Assembly (NCBI RefSeq): GCF_000379105.1
Contig: NZ_KB900609.1
Span: 1,363,347 to 1,427,346 of the forward strand
Length of the DNA: 64,000 bases
Direction of reading: 5' to 3'
DNA from: Methylobacterium sp. WSM2598
GTDB lineage: Bacteria > Pseudomonadota > Alphaproteobacteria > Rhizobiales > Beijerinckiaceae
Shown here: positions 1 to 11,317 of the stretch, one piece after another
Layout of the letters: each line of letters begins with the position of its first letter
Numbering within the stretch: the stretch's first letter is position 1
Notes under the pieces: model-generated
Seen by the model: the letters and a program-made list of their open reading frames with translations, nothing else
What the model was told of the DNA's origin: nothing
The model's database searches: none
Position numbers and translations under genes: made by a program

Positions 1-182
1 GGCTGACGGACCGCGCCGAGATCGGGGATCTGCAGCAGCGCCAGGAACACGTCGGAGGTGAGATCCTCCGGCGAAGTGACGGTCCAGCGCTGCTTGCTCA
101 GCCAACGCAGCAGCCAATGACTGTGCTCACGGAACAACCCATCGAGCGCGGAGACATTCCGAAGCGACGGTGACGCTCCCAT
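1..182 (-). CDS. ECF-type RNA polymerase sigma factor, N-terminal part (runs off left edge)
   Basis: Reading leftward from an ATG at 180-182 gives about 60 residues before the window ends. The stretch LDGLFREHSHWLLRWLSKQ followed by SPEDLTSDVFLALLQ matches sigma region 2 of FecI-like ECF sigma factors: a helix that contacts core polymerase, then the acidic -10-recognition helix with its EDLxSDxF pattern. A GAGGG ribosome-binding site lies about 8 bases upstream of the ATG. Regions 2.4 to 4 are outside the window. FecI-type factors usually serve iron or sugar uptake through a partner anti-sigma factor, but none is visible here. The identification rests on one short region. Confidence 0.6.
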   Translation of the reverse strand, partial: MGASPSLRNVSALDGLFREHSHWLLRWLSKQRWTVTSPEDLTSDVFLALLQIPDLGAVRQ

Positions 183-302
183 TCTGCAGCCCTCACCTGG
201 GTGCCGACGCTCTCCGGCACGCGTTGCCGCACAATTCAACAACGACATCCCTGCGCCAGCGCAAGTGTAGAAGCGTCATGGAATCGCCATCCTCGGGGTC
301 AT

Positions 303-355
303 CCAGCATGTTCCGTGCCAAGCCAGCATGTTCCGTGCCAGCATGTTCCGTGCCA
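303..355. repeat. Three copies of an 18-bp repeat
   Basis: CCAGCATGTTCCGTGCCA occurs at 303-320, 323-340 and 338-355. The last two share three bases, so the spacing is 20 and then 15 bp. It lies between the divergent sigma-factor fragment and scrY. The copies are too few and too close for a CRISPR. They could be binding sites for a regulator of the sigma gene or a small replication-slippage tract. Confidence 0.7.
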
Positions 356-923
356 CGTGGAAACCAAGCGGGATCCTCGTTCCCCGCGGACGGCATTCCT
401 CTGCGGCCGCGGCCGGGGACCGAGGTCCCCCGACGCCGCGCGCCGATGGCGTTTCGTGCGGGACGTCCCGTCGGCCGATTCTGCCGGAGCCGTTCAGGGG
501 CGCCGCCGTCCGGGCCGGGCTCCGGACCAGCCGGACGAGGCGGTCGGGACCCTCGCCGACGCGGCGCCGGAGATGCGCGCGGGCGGCGTCCACGAGGGCG
601 CCGGTGCGCGTCGTTCGCGCGAGGTGGACCTCGATCCGCCCGGGCGGGCGCAGGGCGCGGGGGACGAGGCCGGGATGGATGATGCTGACGCCCTGTTCGG
701 GACCGAGCACGCCCGAGAGGCCGTCGAGCGGCTCGGGGTCGAGGAACCCGGCGGCGGTGGCCGATCGCCTCGCGGGCGGGCCGGCCGCCGACCTTCGCCG
801 AGAACGAGCGCGGGCGTTGATTCAGATCAGCGCGAGCACGGCCGCAACGCGCGAGACCTGCCGGGCCGGGCGCGGCGATGCCGCCGCCGGACATGCCCCG
901 AAGGGCGTTTCCTCCTCGACTTC

Positions 924-944
924 GGGCCGCCCTCCGGGCGGCCC
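924..944 (-). terminator. GC-rich hairpin downstream of scrY
   Basis: GGGCCGCCC at 924-932 and GGGCGGCCC at 936-944 form a perfect 9-bp stem with a 3-base loop about 50 bp past the scrY stop. No T-run follows on the minus strand, so it is not a canonical intrinsic terminator. It could end transcription or protect the 3' end. Confidence 0.35.
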
Positions 945-993
945 CCCTTCCTTCTCGCGCCCCCTCGGGCGCGGATCCGGCGCGGCGCCCGCC

Positions 994-3111
<2,118 letters not shown>

Positions 3112-4182
3112 ATGGCGCGGGACGAGAGCACGACAGCCACCGAGCGGGCGGCGCGGCGGGCCACGCTCACCATCCGGGAGGTCGCGGCGCGCGCCGGCGT
3201 CTCCGCCTCCACCGTGTCGCGGGTGCTGAACGATTCCGGTTACGTCAGGGCCGAGGTGCGGGCCCGCATCGAGCGGGTCATCGCCGAGACCGGCTACGTT
3301 CCGAGCGGGATCGCGACTAACCTGAAGCGGAGCACGTCGACCATGGTCGGCGTCGTCATCCCGCGGATCAACTCCTTCGCGTCGAGCGAGATCACCGCCG
3401 GGATCTCGGCGACCCTGGCCGAGGCGGGCTACATCCCGATCCTCGGGAGTTCGGCCAACCGCCCGGAGAACGAGCTCGCCTATGTCGAGACGTTCCGGCG
3501 TCAGCGCGTGGACGGGGTCCTCATCCTGGCGACGCAGCTGACCGGGCCGCTGCTGGCCAGCCTGACCGAGATCGGCGTGCCCGTGGTGGTGATCGGGCAG
3601 GACGCGAGCGCCTCCGGCTTCGCGTCGGTGATTCAGGACGAGCGCCGCGCCACCCGCCAGATCACCGACCTGCTGATCCGCAGCGGCCACCGGCGCATCG
3701 GCCTGATCGGCGTCGCGGAATGGGACATCCAGGTCGGGTGCGAGCGCAAGGGCGGCTACGTCGAGGCGCTCGCCGCCGCCGGGATCGCGCCGCCGCCCTC
3801 CTGGATCGCCCTCGGCGGCTTCGACCTGCGGGACGGCGCCGCGGGAGCCGACCGGCTCGTCGCCGCTACCGAGCCCGAGCGCCCGACGGCGATCCTGGCG
3901 GTCACGGACCGGCTGGCGATCGGCGCGGTGAGCCGCCTCGTCGATCTGCGCATCGACGTGCCGCGTGAGGTGTCGGTGGCCGGGATCGGCGACATCGACG
4001 TCGCCGCCGTCTACAATCCCAAGCTCACCACCGTGCGGTTCGACTATTTCGGCACCGGGACGGTCGCGGCGCGGACCCTGGTGGCGATGCTGCGCGGCGA
4101 GCGGATCGCGCCCGCCGCGCAGGTCATGCCGTTCGAACTGCGTGTCCGGGACAGCGTGGCGGACCGCAAGGCGCGCGCCTGA
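3112..4182 (+). CDS. scrR: LacI-family transcriptional repressor of sucrose genes
   Basis: This 356-residue regulator has the LacI helix-turn-helix and hinge at residues ~19-73 (REVAARAGVSASTVSRVLND, then LKRSTSTMVGVVIP). A periplasmic-binding-protein-like effector domain follows and runs to the C-terminus. The ATG at 3112 has GGGAG six bases upstream. Its position between scrY and scrA, and the paired palindromes at 2968 and 4261, indicate that it represses the sucrose PTS. In known ScrR systems the inducer is fructose or fructose-1-phosphate, but the ligand cannot be read here. The effector domain resembles GntR/IdnR-type LacI members equally well, so the assignment rests mainly on context. 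Confidence 0.85.
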   Translation: MARDESTTATERAARRATLTIREVAARAGVSASTVSRVLNDSGYVRAEVRARIERVIAETGYVPSGIATNLKRSTSTMVGVVIPRINSFASSEITAGISATLAEAGYIPILGSSANRPENELAYVETFRRQRVDGVLILATQLTGPLLASLTEIGVPVVVIGQDASASGFASVIQDERRATRQITDLLIRSGHRRIGLIGVAEWDIQVGCERKGGYVEALAAAGIAPPPSWIALGGFDLRDGAAGADRLVAATEPERPTAILAVTDRLAIGAVSRLVDLRIDVPREVSVAGIGDIDVAAVYNPKLTTVRFDYFGTGTVAARTLVAMLRGERIAPAAQVMPFELRVRDSVADRKARA

Positions 4183-4260
4183 GCGGTCGCCGCGCCGGCC
4201 GGCGCCCCGCGCCGCGTCACATTTCCGTTGCGTCAGCCGGACTCCTGCGCTATTCGTGTG

Positions 4261-4274
4261 TGAAATCGATACCA
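4261..4274. promoter_or_regulatory. Second ScrR operator, upstream of scrA
   Basis: TGAAATCGATACCA matches the perfect operator at 2968-2981 at 12 of 14 positions, with one degenerate half-site. It lies 32 bp before the scrA start, where a bound repressor could block transcription initiation or clearance. The scrA ribosome-binding site GGGAGGAG follows at about 4297-4302. Confidence 0.7.
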
Positions 4275-4305
4275 CAATCGATGTCGCGGTCGTCCGGGAG
4301 GAGAC

Positions 4306-5694
4306 ATGACCTACACGCCGAATGCCGACCAGCTCGCCGCCGAGCGGATCCTCGCCCTTGTGGGCGGGGCGGGCAACGTCGTCAGCGCCGCACACTGCGC
4401 CACGCGCCTGCGCCTCGTCCTGGCGGATGTGGCGAAGGTCGACAAGGCCGGCCTGGAAGCGGTCGAGGCGGTCAAGGGCACCTTCCTCAACGGCGGCCAG
4501 TTCCAGATCATCATCGGGCAGGGGCGCGTCGCGCGGCTCCACGAGGCCCTGGTGCGGGCGGGCGGCCTCACGGCGGTGTCCGCCGCGCAGGCGAAGGAGG
4601 ATGCCTCGGTCCGGCTCTCGGCGCCCCAGCGCTTCGCCCGGCTCCTCTCCAACATCTTCGTGCCGATCATCCCGGTCATCGTCGCCTGCGGCCTGCTGAT
4701 GGGCACGCTCGGCACGATCAGGACGATGGGCTGGCTCCCCGCGACCTCGGCGCCGATCCAGCTGCTCGACCTCGTCTCCAGCACCGCCTTCATCTTCCTG
4801 CCGATCCTGGTCGGGTTCTCGGCCGCGCGGGAATTCGGATCGAGCCCGTTCATGGGCGCGGCGCTGGGCGGCGTCATGATCCACCCGGTCCTCCAGAACG
4901 CCTGGACGGCCGGAACCGGCATCAAGGCCTACTGGGACCTGTTCGGCCTGCCGGTGGCGCAGCTCGGCTACCAGGGCACGGTGCTGCCGGTCCTCGTCGC
5001 CGTCTGGGTGATGGCCCTCGTGGAGCGCGGCCTGCGCCGGGTCGTGCCCGACATGCTCGACATCGTCCTGACGCCCTTCCTCACGCTCCTCGTCTCGGCG
5101 TTCTTCGCCCTCACGGTGCTCGGGCCGGCCGGCCGCCTCCTGGGCGACGGCATCTCGATGGGCCTGCAGCAGCTCTACGCGCAGGGCGGTCCGCTCGCCG
5201 GCTTCGCCTTCGGCGGGCTCTACTCGGCGATCGTCATCACCGGCGTGCACCACAGCTTCCACGCCATCGAGGCCGGGCTCCTCGCCAACCCGGCGATCGC
5301 CGCGAATTTCCTGCTGCCGATCTGGGCGGCCGCCAACGTGGCCCAGGGCGGCGCGGCGCTCGCCGTGGCCCTGCGCAGCGACGACGCCAAGGTGAAGCAG
5401 GTCGCCGTGCCGGCGGCCCTGTCCTGCCTGCTCGGCATCACGGAGGCCGCCATCTTCGGCGTCAACCTGCGCTTCGTGCGGCCCTTGCTGGCCGCCGCGC
5501 TCGGCGGCGCGGTGGGCGGGGCCTACGTGGCGGCCGCGAAGGTGAGCATGACCGCGGTGGGCGTCACCGGCCTGCCCGGCATCGCCATCACGGCGCCGGG
5601 CAGCATCCTCGACTACCTGATCGGGCTCGCCCTCGCCTTCGGGGTGGCGTTCGCGGCGGCCTTCGCCGTGGGCCTCCGGGCGGAGCGGGCCTGA
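4306..5694 (+). CDS. scrA: PTS sucrose transporter subunit EIIBC
   Basis: This inner-membrane permease takes up sucrose and phosphorylates it to sucrose-6-phosphate. Residues ~8-90 are the EIIB domain, with the phosphocysteine C31 in AAHCATRLRL. Residues ~105-455 are the EIIC channel: about ten hydrophobic segments, with the conserved GVHHSFHAIEAG motif around H315-E322. Its 462 residues are normal for glucose/sucrose-family EIIBC. No EIIA domain is fused, so phosphate must come from a Glc-type EIIA, which the third gene downstream supplies. The ATG at 4306 follows a strong GGGAGGAG site. scrB begins 49 bp after the stop. Confidence 0.93.
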   Translation: MTYTPNADQLAAERILALVGGAGNVVSAAHCATRLRLVLADVAKVDKAGLEAVEAVKGTFLNGGQFQIIIGQGRVARLHEALVRAGGLTAVSAAQAKEDASVRLSAPQRFARLLSNIFVPIIPVIVACGLLMGTLGTIRTMGWLPATSAPIQLLDLVSSTAFIFLPILVGFSAAREFGSSPFMGAALGGVMIHPVLQNAWTAGTGIKAYWDLFGLPVAQLGYQGTVLPVLVAVWVMALVERGLRRVVPDMLDIVLTPFLTLLVSAFFALTVLGPAGRLLGDGISMGLQQLYAQGGPLAGFAFGGLYSAIVITGVHHSFHAIEAGLLANPAIAANFLLPIWAAANVAQGGAALAVALRSDDAKVKQVAVPAALSCLLGITEAAIFGVNLRFVRPLLAAALGGAVGGAYVAAAKVSMTAVGVTGLPGIAITAPGSILDYLIGLALAFGVAFAAAFAVGLRAERA

Positions 5695-5743
5695 CGACCT
5701 CGCGGCCTGCGGCCGCCCTCCCGAGCGCGGACCGGATCCTCCC

Positions 5744-7108
5744 ATGACCAAGCACGCCGTCGATCCCTGGCGCCCGACCTTCCACATCGCGCCCCGGACG
5801 GGTCTCCTCAACGACCCGAACGGCCTCGTCTACTGGGACGGGGCGTACCACCTGTTCTACCAGTGGAACCCGCATGGCTGCTCCCATGCGAACAAGAACT
5901 GGGCCCACCTCGTCAGCCCCGATCTCGTCCGCTGGGAGGAGCTGCCGGTGGCCCTGGCGCCCGTCGACGTCTTCGACAGCCACGGCTGCTATTCCGGGTC
6001 CGCGGTCGCGAACGGCGAGGAACTCCTCCTCATCTACAACGGCAACGTCCGCAGCGCCGGGGGCGAGCGGCAGACCTACCAGTGCCTCGCCCGCTCCACG
6101 GACGGGATCCGCTTCGAGAAGCTTGGCCCCGTCCTGTCGGGGCCGCTGCCGGGCTACACGGCGCATTTCCGCGATCCCAAGGTGTGGCGGGAGGGCGATG
6201 CCTGGCTGATGGTGCTCGGTGCCCAGACCGCTGCCGGGGAGGGGACGGTGCTGCTCCTGCGCTCGCCGGACCTGCGCTGCTGGTCGCCGGTGCGCGAATT
6301 GCTGCGCCCCGGCGCCTTCGGCCACATGTGCGAGTGCCCGGACTTCTTCCGCATCGGCGGGGAGGCGTTCCTGATCCTGTGCGCGCAGCACGGCCCGGAG
6401 CAGGGGGGCGACGTCGCCGGCTACGTGCCGGGCGACCTCTCGGGAACCGCCGACGCGGCGGCCTTCCGCCGCCTCGACCACGGGCGCGACTTCTACGCGC
6501 CGCAGACCTTCGAGGCGCCCGACGGGCGCCGGCTGATGTTCGCCTGGATGGGCCTGCCCGAGCAGGGCGACGCGCCCTCGACCGCCTTCGGCTGGATGCA
6601 CTGCCTCACCCTGCCGCGGGAGCTGCACGTCCGGGACGGGCGCCTGTGCCAGGTGCCCGCCCGGGAGCTCGCGGCCCTGCGCAAGGCGCACCTCGCCATC
6701 TTCGACCTCGACCTCTCGGCCGCGCAGGACCTCACCGCCGCCCGGTCGGACGCGTTCGAGCTCGCCCTGGCGTGGCGCGCGCGGGACGGCGGGAGCTTCG
6801 CCGTGGACATGCGCGTGCGGGGCGTCGAGCGCACCACCCTCACGGTGGATTGCTCCGGACGCCGCCTGCGCCTGGACACGGTCCGGGCGGACGGGGTGGC
6901 GGTGCCGCTCGGCGCCGCGCCCTTCCCGGAGGGCGGGACGATCGAGGACCTGCGCATCTTCGTCGATCGCAGCTCCGTCGAGGTCTTCGCCGGCGGCGGC
7001 GCCGTGGTGCTGAGCGCGCGCATCTTCCCGAGCCCCGGCGCGGACGGGATCGGGGTGCGGGCGGAGGGGGCCTTCACCCTCGACCGGCTGGATCGCTGGA
7101 CGCTGTGA
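5744..7108 (+). CDS. scrB: Sucrose-6-phosphate hydrolase (GH32)
   Basis: This cytoplasmic enzyme splits sucrose-6-phosphate from ScrA into glucose-6-phosphate and fructose. The GH32 triad is intact: the nucleophile D24 in LLNDPNG, the transition-state D144 in FRDPKVW and the acid/base E197 in ECPDFF. A five-bladed propeller spans ~10-310 and the C-terminal beta-sandwich ends in the FVDRSSVEVFAGGG motif. The length of 454 is normal. There is no signal peptide, which fits hydrolysis after import and argues against a secreted invertase. It lies between scrA and the PTS fusion gene in the same direction. Confidence 0.94.
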   Translation: MTKHAVDPWRPTFHIAPRTGLLNDPNGLVYWDGAYHLFYQWNPHGCSHANKNWAHLVSPDLVRWEELPVALAPVDVFDSHGCYSGSAVANGEELLLIYNGNVRSAGGERQTYQCLARSTDGIRFEKLGPVLSGPLPGYTAHFRDPKVWREGDAWLMVLGAQTAAGEGTVLLLRSPDLRCWSPVRELLRPGAFGHMCECPDFFRIGGEAFLILCAQHGPEQGGDVAGYVPGDLSGTADAAAFRRLDHGRDFYAPQTFEAPDGRRLMFAWMGLPEQGDAPSTAFGWMHCLTLPRELHVRDGRLCQVPARELAALRKAHLAIFDLDLSAAQDLTAARSDAFELALAWRARDGGSFAVDMRVRGVERTTLTVDCSGRRLRLDTVRADGVAVPLGAAPFPEGGTIEDLRIFVDRSSVEVFAGGGAVVLSARIFPSPGADGIGVRAEGAFTLDRLDRWTL

Positions 7109-7194
7109 CGGGCTTCTCGGGGACGGGCCCCTGGCGGCCCGCCCGGGTGTGGACACGGGCCGCGGCCGGGGAGCGCCGCGAGGGGAGGTGGACC

Positions 7195-9823
7195 ATGGGT
7201 TTTCTCAGCCGTCTGTACCGGGCCGGGGCGAGCGCGCGGGTGGAGGTCCCGCCGGCCGACGCGGCCGTGGCGGTGCTCGCGCCGGTCGACGGGCTGCTCG
7301 TGCCCCTCGACGCCGTGCCCGACCCGGTCTTCTCGGGGCGCGTGCTCGGCGACGGCTTCGCCATCGACCCCGACGGCGAGGTGCTGCGCGCGCCCTTCGC
7401 GGGCGAGGTCGTGAGCCTGCCGCCGACGCGCCACGCGGTGACGCTGCGGGCCCGCAACGGGGCCGAAGTGCTGATGCATATCGGCATCGAGACGGTGGGG
7501 CTCGCCGGGAACGGCTTCGTCGCGCACGTGCGCGAGGGCCAGGAGGTCGCGGCGGGCGACCGCTTGATCTCCTTCGACGCCGCCCGCATCGGCCCCGCCG
7601 TGCCCTCGCTGATGATCCCGGTCGTGCTCACGAACGGCGACGCCTTCGGGCTGCGCGCCCGCGCGGCGCCCGGCCGCGTGGCGCGCGGCGCCCCCTGCTG
7701 CGAGATCGCCTCGGCCTCCGCGCCCGCCTCCGTCGCGCCCGAGGCGCCCGCCGACCGGACCGAGTTCCGCTGCACCGCCGAGGTCCGCGACCCCTTCGGC
7801 CTCCACGCCCGGCCGGCCGGCACCATCGCGGCGCGTGCCAAGACGGCCCGCTCGCAGGTGACCCTCTTCCACGGCGGGCGCCGCGCCGACGCGCGCAGCT
7901 CCGTCGCCATCATGCTCCTCGGCGCCCAGGCCGGCGCCGTGCTGACGGTCGAGGCGGTCGGGCCCGGCGCGGAGGAGGATGCGCGCGCCGTCGCCGCCCT
8001 CGTCGGTGCGGCCGGCACCGGCGCCCCCCGGGCGGCGCGGCCCGAGGGCGGGGCGCCGCGCCTCCCCACCGCCGCGGCGTCCGTCCCCCTCGACGGCCCG
8101 GACGTCCGCCGCCTCCTCGCGGGCGTCCCGGCGGCGCCCGGCCTCGCCCTCGGCCGCTCGCACCGGCTGCTGCGCGAGGATCTCGACATCCGCGAGGAGG
8201 GGGAAGGCGCCGAGCGCGAGCGCGCCGCCCTGGCCAACGCGCTGGCGCGCACCCGCGCGGCCCTCGAGCGGGCGATCCACGGCCTCGGCGCCGGGGCGGA
8301 GCACGGCAGCCATGGGCCGCAGCAGGCCGAGATCCTGGGCGCGCACCTGTCCTTCCTGGAGGACCCGCAGCTGCAGGCCGCCGCCGACGCGCTGATCGCG
8401 GAGGGCAGGAGCGCCGCCTTCGCGTGGAGATCGGCGGTGGACGCGCAGGTCGCGGCCCTGCGCCAGCTCGGCAACGAGGTCCTGGCCGAGCGCGCGGCCG
8501 ATCTCGTCGACATTCAGCGGCGGGTGCTCCTCGTCCTGTGCGGCCGCAGCGAGGCCCCGGTCGCCCTGCCCGAGCGCGCCATCCTGTTCGCCGACGACCT
8601 GCTGCCCTCGCAATTCGCCGAACTCGACCTCGACCGGGTCGCCGGGATCTGCCTCGCGGCGAGCGGCCCGACCTCCCACGTCGCCATCCTGTCCGCCTCG
8701 CACGGGATCGCGGCCGTGGTGGCGGCGGGGCCGGACATCCTGCGCGTGCCGGACGGGCAGGTGGTCGTTCTCGACGCGGACCGGGGCGAGGTCTCCGTCA
8801 ATCCGCCGCAGGAGCAGGTGAGCGAGACGCGCGCGCCTCGCCGAGCGCGGCGCCCGCCAGGAGACGCAGCGGCGCGCGGCCGCCGAGACCTGCCGGATGG
8901 CGGACGGGACGCGGATCGAGGTGGTCGCCAATCTCGGCGCCCTCGCGGAGGTCGCGCCGGCCCTGGCGGCCGGGGCCGAGGGATGCGGCCTGCTGCGCAG
9001 CGAGTTCCTGTTCCTCCACCGCGAGACCGCGCCCGGGGAGGACGAGCAGCACGCCGAGTACCAGGCGATCGCCGACGCCCTCGACGGGCGGCCGCTGATC
9101 ATCCGCACCCTCGATGCCGGCGCCGACAAGGACGTGCCCTACGCCCAGCTGCCGCAGGAGGAGAACCCCGCCCTGGGCCTGCGCGGCGTGCGGCTCGGCC
9201 TGTGGAAGCCGGACCTGCTGCGCACGCAGGTGCGGGCGATCCTGCGGGTGAGGCCCTACGGCCAGTGCAGGATCCTGCTGCCGATGATCGCCACCGTGGC
9301 GGATCTGCGCACCGTGCGGGCGGTGATCGACGCGGAGGCGCAGGCCCTCGGCCGCGACGCCCCGATCGAGGTCGGCATCATGGTGGAGGTGCCCTCGGTG
9401 GCCCTGATCGCCCGGCAATTCGCCCGGGAGGCGGATTTCTTCTCGGTCGGGACCAACGACCTCACCCAGTACACGCTGGCCATGGACCGCTGCAACGCGC
9501 GCCTCGCCCAGCAGCTCGACCCGTTCCATCCCGCGGTGCTGCGCCTCGTCGGGCTCGCCGCGGAGGGCGCGCGGGCGCATGGCCGCTGGGTGGGCGTGTG
9601 CGGCAACCTCGCCTCCTCGCCCCTCGCGGCGCCGCTCCTGATCGGCCTCGGCGTGACCGAACTCTCGGCCTCGGCGGGCGCGATCGCCGATATCAAGGCC
9701 GTGGTGCGCAACCTCGACGCCGACCAGTGCCGCGCGGTGGCCGAGGCGGCGCTGAACCTCGACTCGGCGGAGGCGGTGCGCCAGATGCTCGCCTCCTGCT
9801 TCCCCGATCTCGGCGCCGCCTGA
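7195..9823 (+). pseudogene. PTS fusion protein EIIA(Glc-type)-HPr-enzyme I, frameshifted
   Basis: It encodes a whole soluble phosphorelay from PEP to ScrA. EIIA occupies residues ~15-150 with phosphohistidine H95 (LMHIGIE). HPr spans ~188-275 with H204 (GLHARPAG). Enzyme I starts near 305 with H495 (GPTSHVAIL). The reading frame breaks between about 8821 and 8840, in a GCGCGCGC tract. Removing one base there joins the upstream half to the +1 frame, which runs through TRIEVVANLGALAEV, RSEFLFL, NDLTQYTLAMDR and the CGNLASS motif to a stop at 9821-9823. All catalytic parts survive on one side or the other. A sequencing error, a recent mutation or frameshift expression are all possible. The family's usual CGE motif reads CGN here. 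Confidence 0.85.
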
Positions 9824-9910
9824 TCCGGGATCCGCGTGATCGCAGCGGATCCCGGATCGCGAGCCCGCGCGGCGCCTGAGCGACGCCGACATCCGCATGG
9901 CCGAAATCGG
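9822..9910 (+). repeat. REP-like intergenic repeat, copy A, with 14-bp palindrome
   Basis: GATCCGGGATCCGC (9822-9835) and GCGGATCCCGGATC (9845-9858) pair perfectly across a 9-base loop and overlap the stop codon of the PTS fusion gene. They are followed by the shared block GAGCCCGCGCGGCGCCTGAG with CGAcgCCGACATCCGCATGG after it. The block recurs near 11,026, 28,362, 48,540 and 48,610. The hairpin may help end the scr transcript. Confidence 0.75.
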
Positions 9911-10042
9911 AGATGGCGACGCCATCAACCGGACGGCGGATGAGGCCCCCGGCGCCGCTCGCGGCGCCCCGCCGCGCCCCGGCCCCGGGGCGCCCCCTCC
10001 CGGCGTGCCGGCCCCCCCGGCGCGCGATCCGGACCGATTCCC

Positions 10043-10981
10043 ATGATCCTCGTCTGCGGCGAAGCCCTCATCGACCTCCTGCTCGATCCGGCCGACGGCG
10101 CCGCGATCCCGGCGCGGGCCCTTCCCGGCGGGTCGCCCTTCAACGTCGCCGTCGGCCTCGCCCGGCTCGGCGAGGCGGTGGCCTTCTTCGGCGGCCTGTC
10201 GCGGGACCGCTTCGGCGAGCACCTCGCCGGGGTTCTGGCGCGCGAGGGGGTGGAGGCGCGCTTCGCGCCGCGCTCCGACCACCCGACGCCCCTGGCGGTG
10301 GTGGCGCGGGGGCCGGACGGCCAGCCGGCCTACACGTTCCACGGGGCCGAGGCCGCCGACCGCATGGTCGCGCCCGCCTCCCTGCCGCCCGCCCTGCCGG
10401 ATGCCGTGCGCGCCCTCGCCTTCGGCTCCTACACGCTGGCGGTCGAGCCGGTCGCCTCGACCTACGCGGCGCTCGCCGCGCGGGAGGCGGGCCGGCGGCT
10501 GATCAGCGTCGATCCCAACCTGCGCCCCGCCGTGGTGGGCGATCTCGCCGGCTGGCGGGCCGCCGCCGAGCGCTTCTTCCGGGTCGCCGACATCGTGAAG
10601 GCGAGCGACGAGGACGTCGCCCTGGCCTTCGGGCTCTCGCCCGAGGCGGCCGCGCGGATGTTCCTGGCTCTGGGCGCGGCCCTGGTGGTGATCACCCGGG
10701 GCAAGGACGGCGCCGTCGCCTATTCGGAGCGCGTCTCGGCGAGCGTGCCCGGGCGCGCGGTCGCGGTCCGCGACACGGTCGGGGCCGGCGACACGTTCCA
10801 CGCCGCGCTCCTCGCCCGGCTGTCCCGCGGCGGGCTGCTGACGCGGCAGGCCCTGGGCGCCCTGACGCAGGAGGCCCTGGCCGACCTCCTCGCCTATGGG
10901 GCGGCCGCGGCGGCCCTGACCTGCTCCCGCGCCGGCGCCGACCTGCCGCGGGCGGACGAGGTCGAGGCGCTGCTCGCCTGA
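10043..10981 (+). CDS. scrK: Fructokinase (PfkB/ribokinase family)
   Basis: This 312-residue PfkB-family sugar kinase most likely phosphorylates the fructose released by ScrB to fructose-6-phosphate. The N-terminal GGSPFNVAVGLARLG signature, the FHGAEAADRM lid region and the C-terminal VGAGDTFHAALL signature with catalytic base D250 are all present. It lies 219 bp after the PTS fusion gene in the same direction. The gap contains the palindrome at 9822-9858, so it may have its own promoter. Other PfkB substrates such as KDG cannot be excluded by sequence alone, but the sucrose locus makes fructose by far the likeliest. Confidence 0.87.
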   Translation: MILVCGEALIDLLLDPADGAAIPARALPGGSPFNVAVGLARLGEAVAFFGGLSRDRFGEHLAGVLAREGVEARFAPRSDHPTPLAVVARGPDGQPAYTFHGAEAADRMVAPASLPPALPDAVRALAFGSYTLAVEPVASTYAALAAREAGRRLISVDPNLRPAVVGDLAGWRAAAERFFRVADIVKASDEDVALAFGLSPEAAARMFLALGAALVVITRGKDGAVAYSERVSASVPGRAVAVRDTVGAGDTFHAALLARLSRGGLLTRQALGALTQEALADLLAYGAAAAALTCSRAGADLPRADEVEALLA

Positions 10982-11017
10982 CAGGCTGATCCGACATCCG
11001 ACGGATTGCGTCGCCAT

Positions 11018-11087
11018 GCGGATGGCGGCTTCGCTCAGGCGCCGCGCGGGCTTGGCATGTCGGCTTCGCTCAAGCGCCGCGCGGGCT
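11018..11087 (-). repeat. REP-like repeat, copy B (two tandem units)
   Basis: The units CGGCTTCGCTCAGGCGCCGC at 11026 and CGGCTTCGCTCAAGCGCCGC at 11061, each followed by GCGGGCT, are 35 bp apart. They are the reverse complement of the block found in copy A. An ATGCGGATGGC flank is also shared. The rest of the 336-bp spacer (10982-11317) between scrK and the binding-protein gene holds only the palindrome at 11091-11128 and no gene. Confidence 0.75.
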
Positions 11088-11090
11088 GGT

Positions 11091-11128
11091 CATGCGCGTT
11101 CCGGAAGTGACCGTCCGGAACGCGCATG
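11091..11128. repeat. Perfect 15-bp inverted repeat
   Basis: CATGCGCGTTCCGGA (11091-11105) and TCCGGAACGCGCATG (11114-11128) pair perfectly across 8 bases. It directly follows REP-like copy B between two convergent genes, so it may act as a bidirectional terminator, though no T-run is present. Confidence 0.8.
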
Positions 11129-11317
11129 AGAAATCGATCGATTGCCGCTTCTGCGCGGAATGAACGGCCAGACAACAGGATCGCACGTCCTGCACGACGG
11201 GAACGAACGAGTCCGGCTCAGCCTCCGGTCCCGACGGCCCGGGATGCGTCCGCATCCGGCCGCCCCGATCGGAGGAGGCCGCCCCTCCGCTCCCGGCTCG
11301 TCGGCACCCGCTGCCGC

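Larger units (their letters stand above)
183..993. other. ~800 bp without a supportable gene
   Basis: Several long open frames cross this stretch on both strands, but they are arginine/proline-rich and look like products of the extreme GC content. One minus-strand frame (about 760 down to 500) contains HLARTTRTGALVDAARAHLR, which loosely recalls the C-terminal end of a LysR-type regulator. It has no start or N-terminal domain, so at most it is a decayed fragment. The stretch also holds the triple repeat at 303-355 and the hairpin at 924-944. Confidence 0.5.

Noticed and set aside
303..355. Possible CRISPR or iteron array
   Set aside because: Only three copies, with overlapping and unequal spacing and no cas or rep genes nearby.
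276..760. LysR-like C-terminal fragment on the minus strand
   Set aside because: Only ~20 residues look suggestive, with no N-terminal domain and no start, so I kept it as a remark in the intergenic entry.
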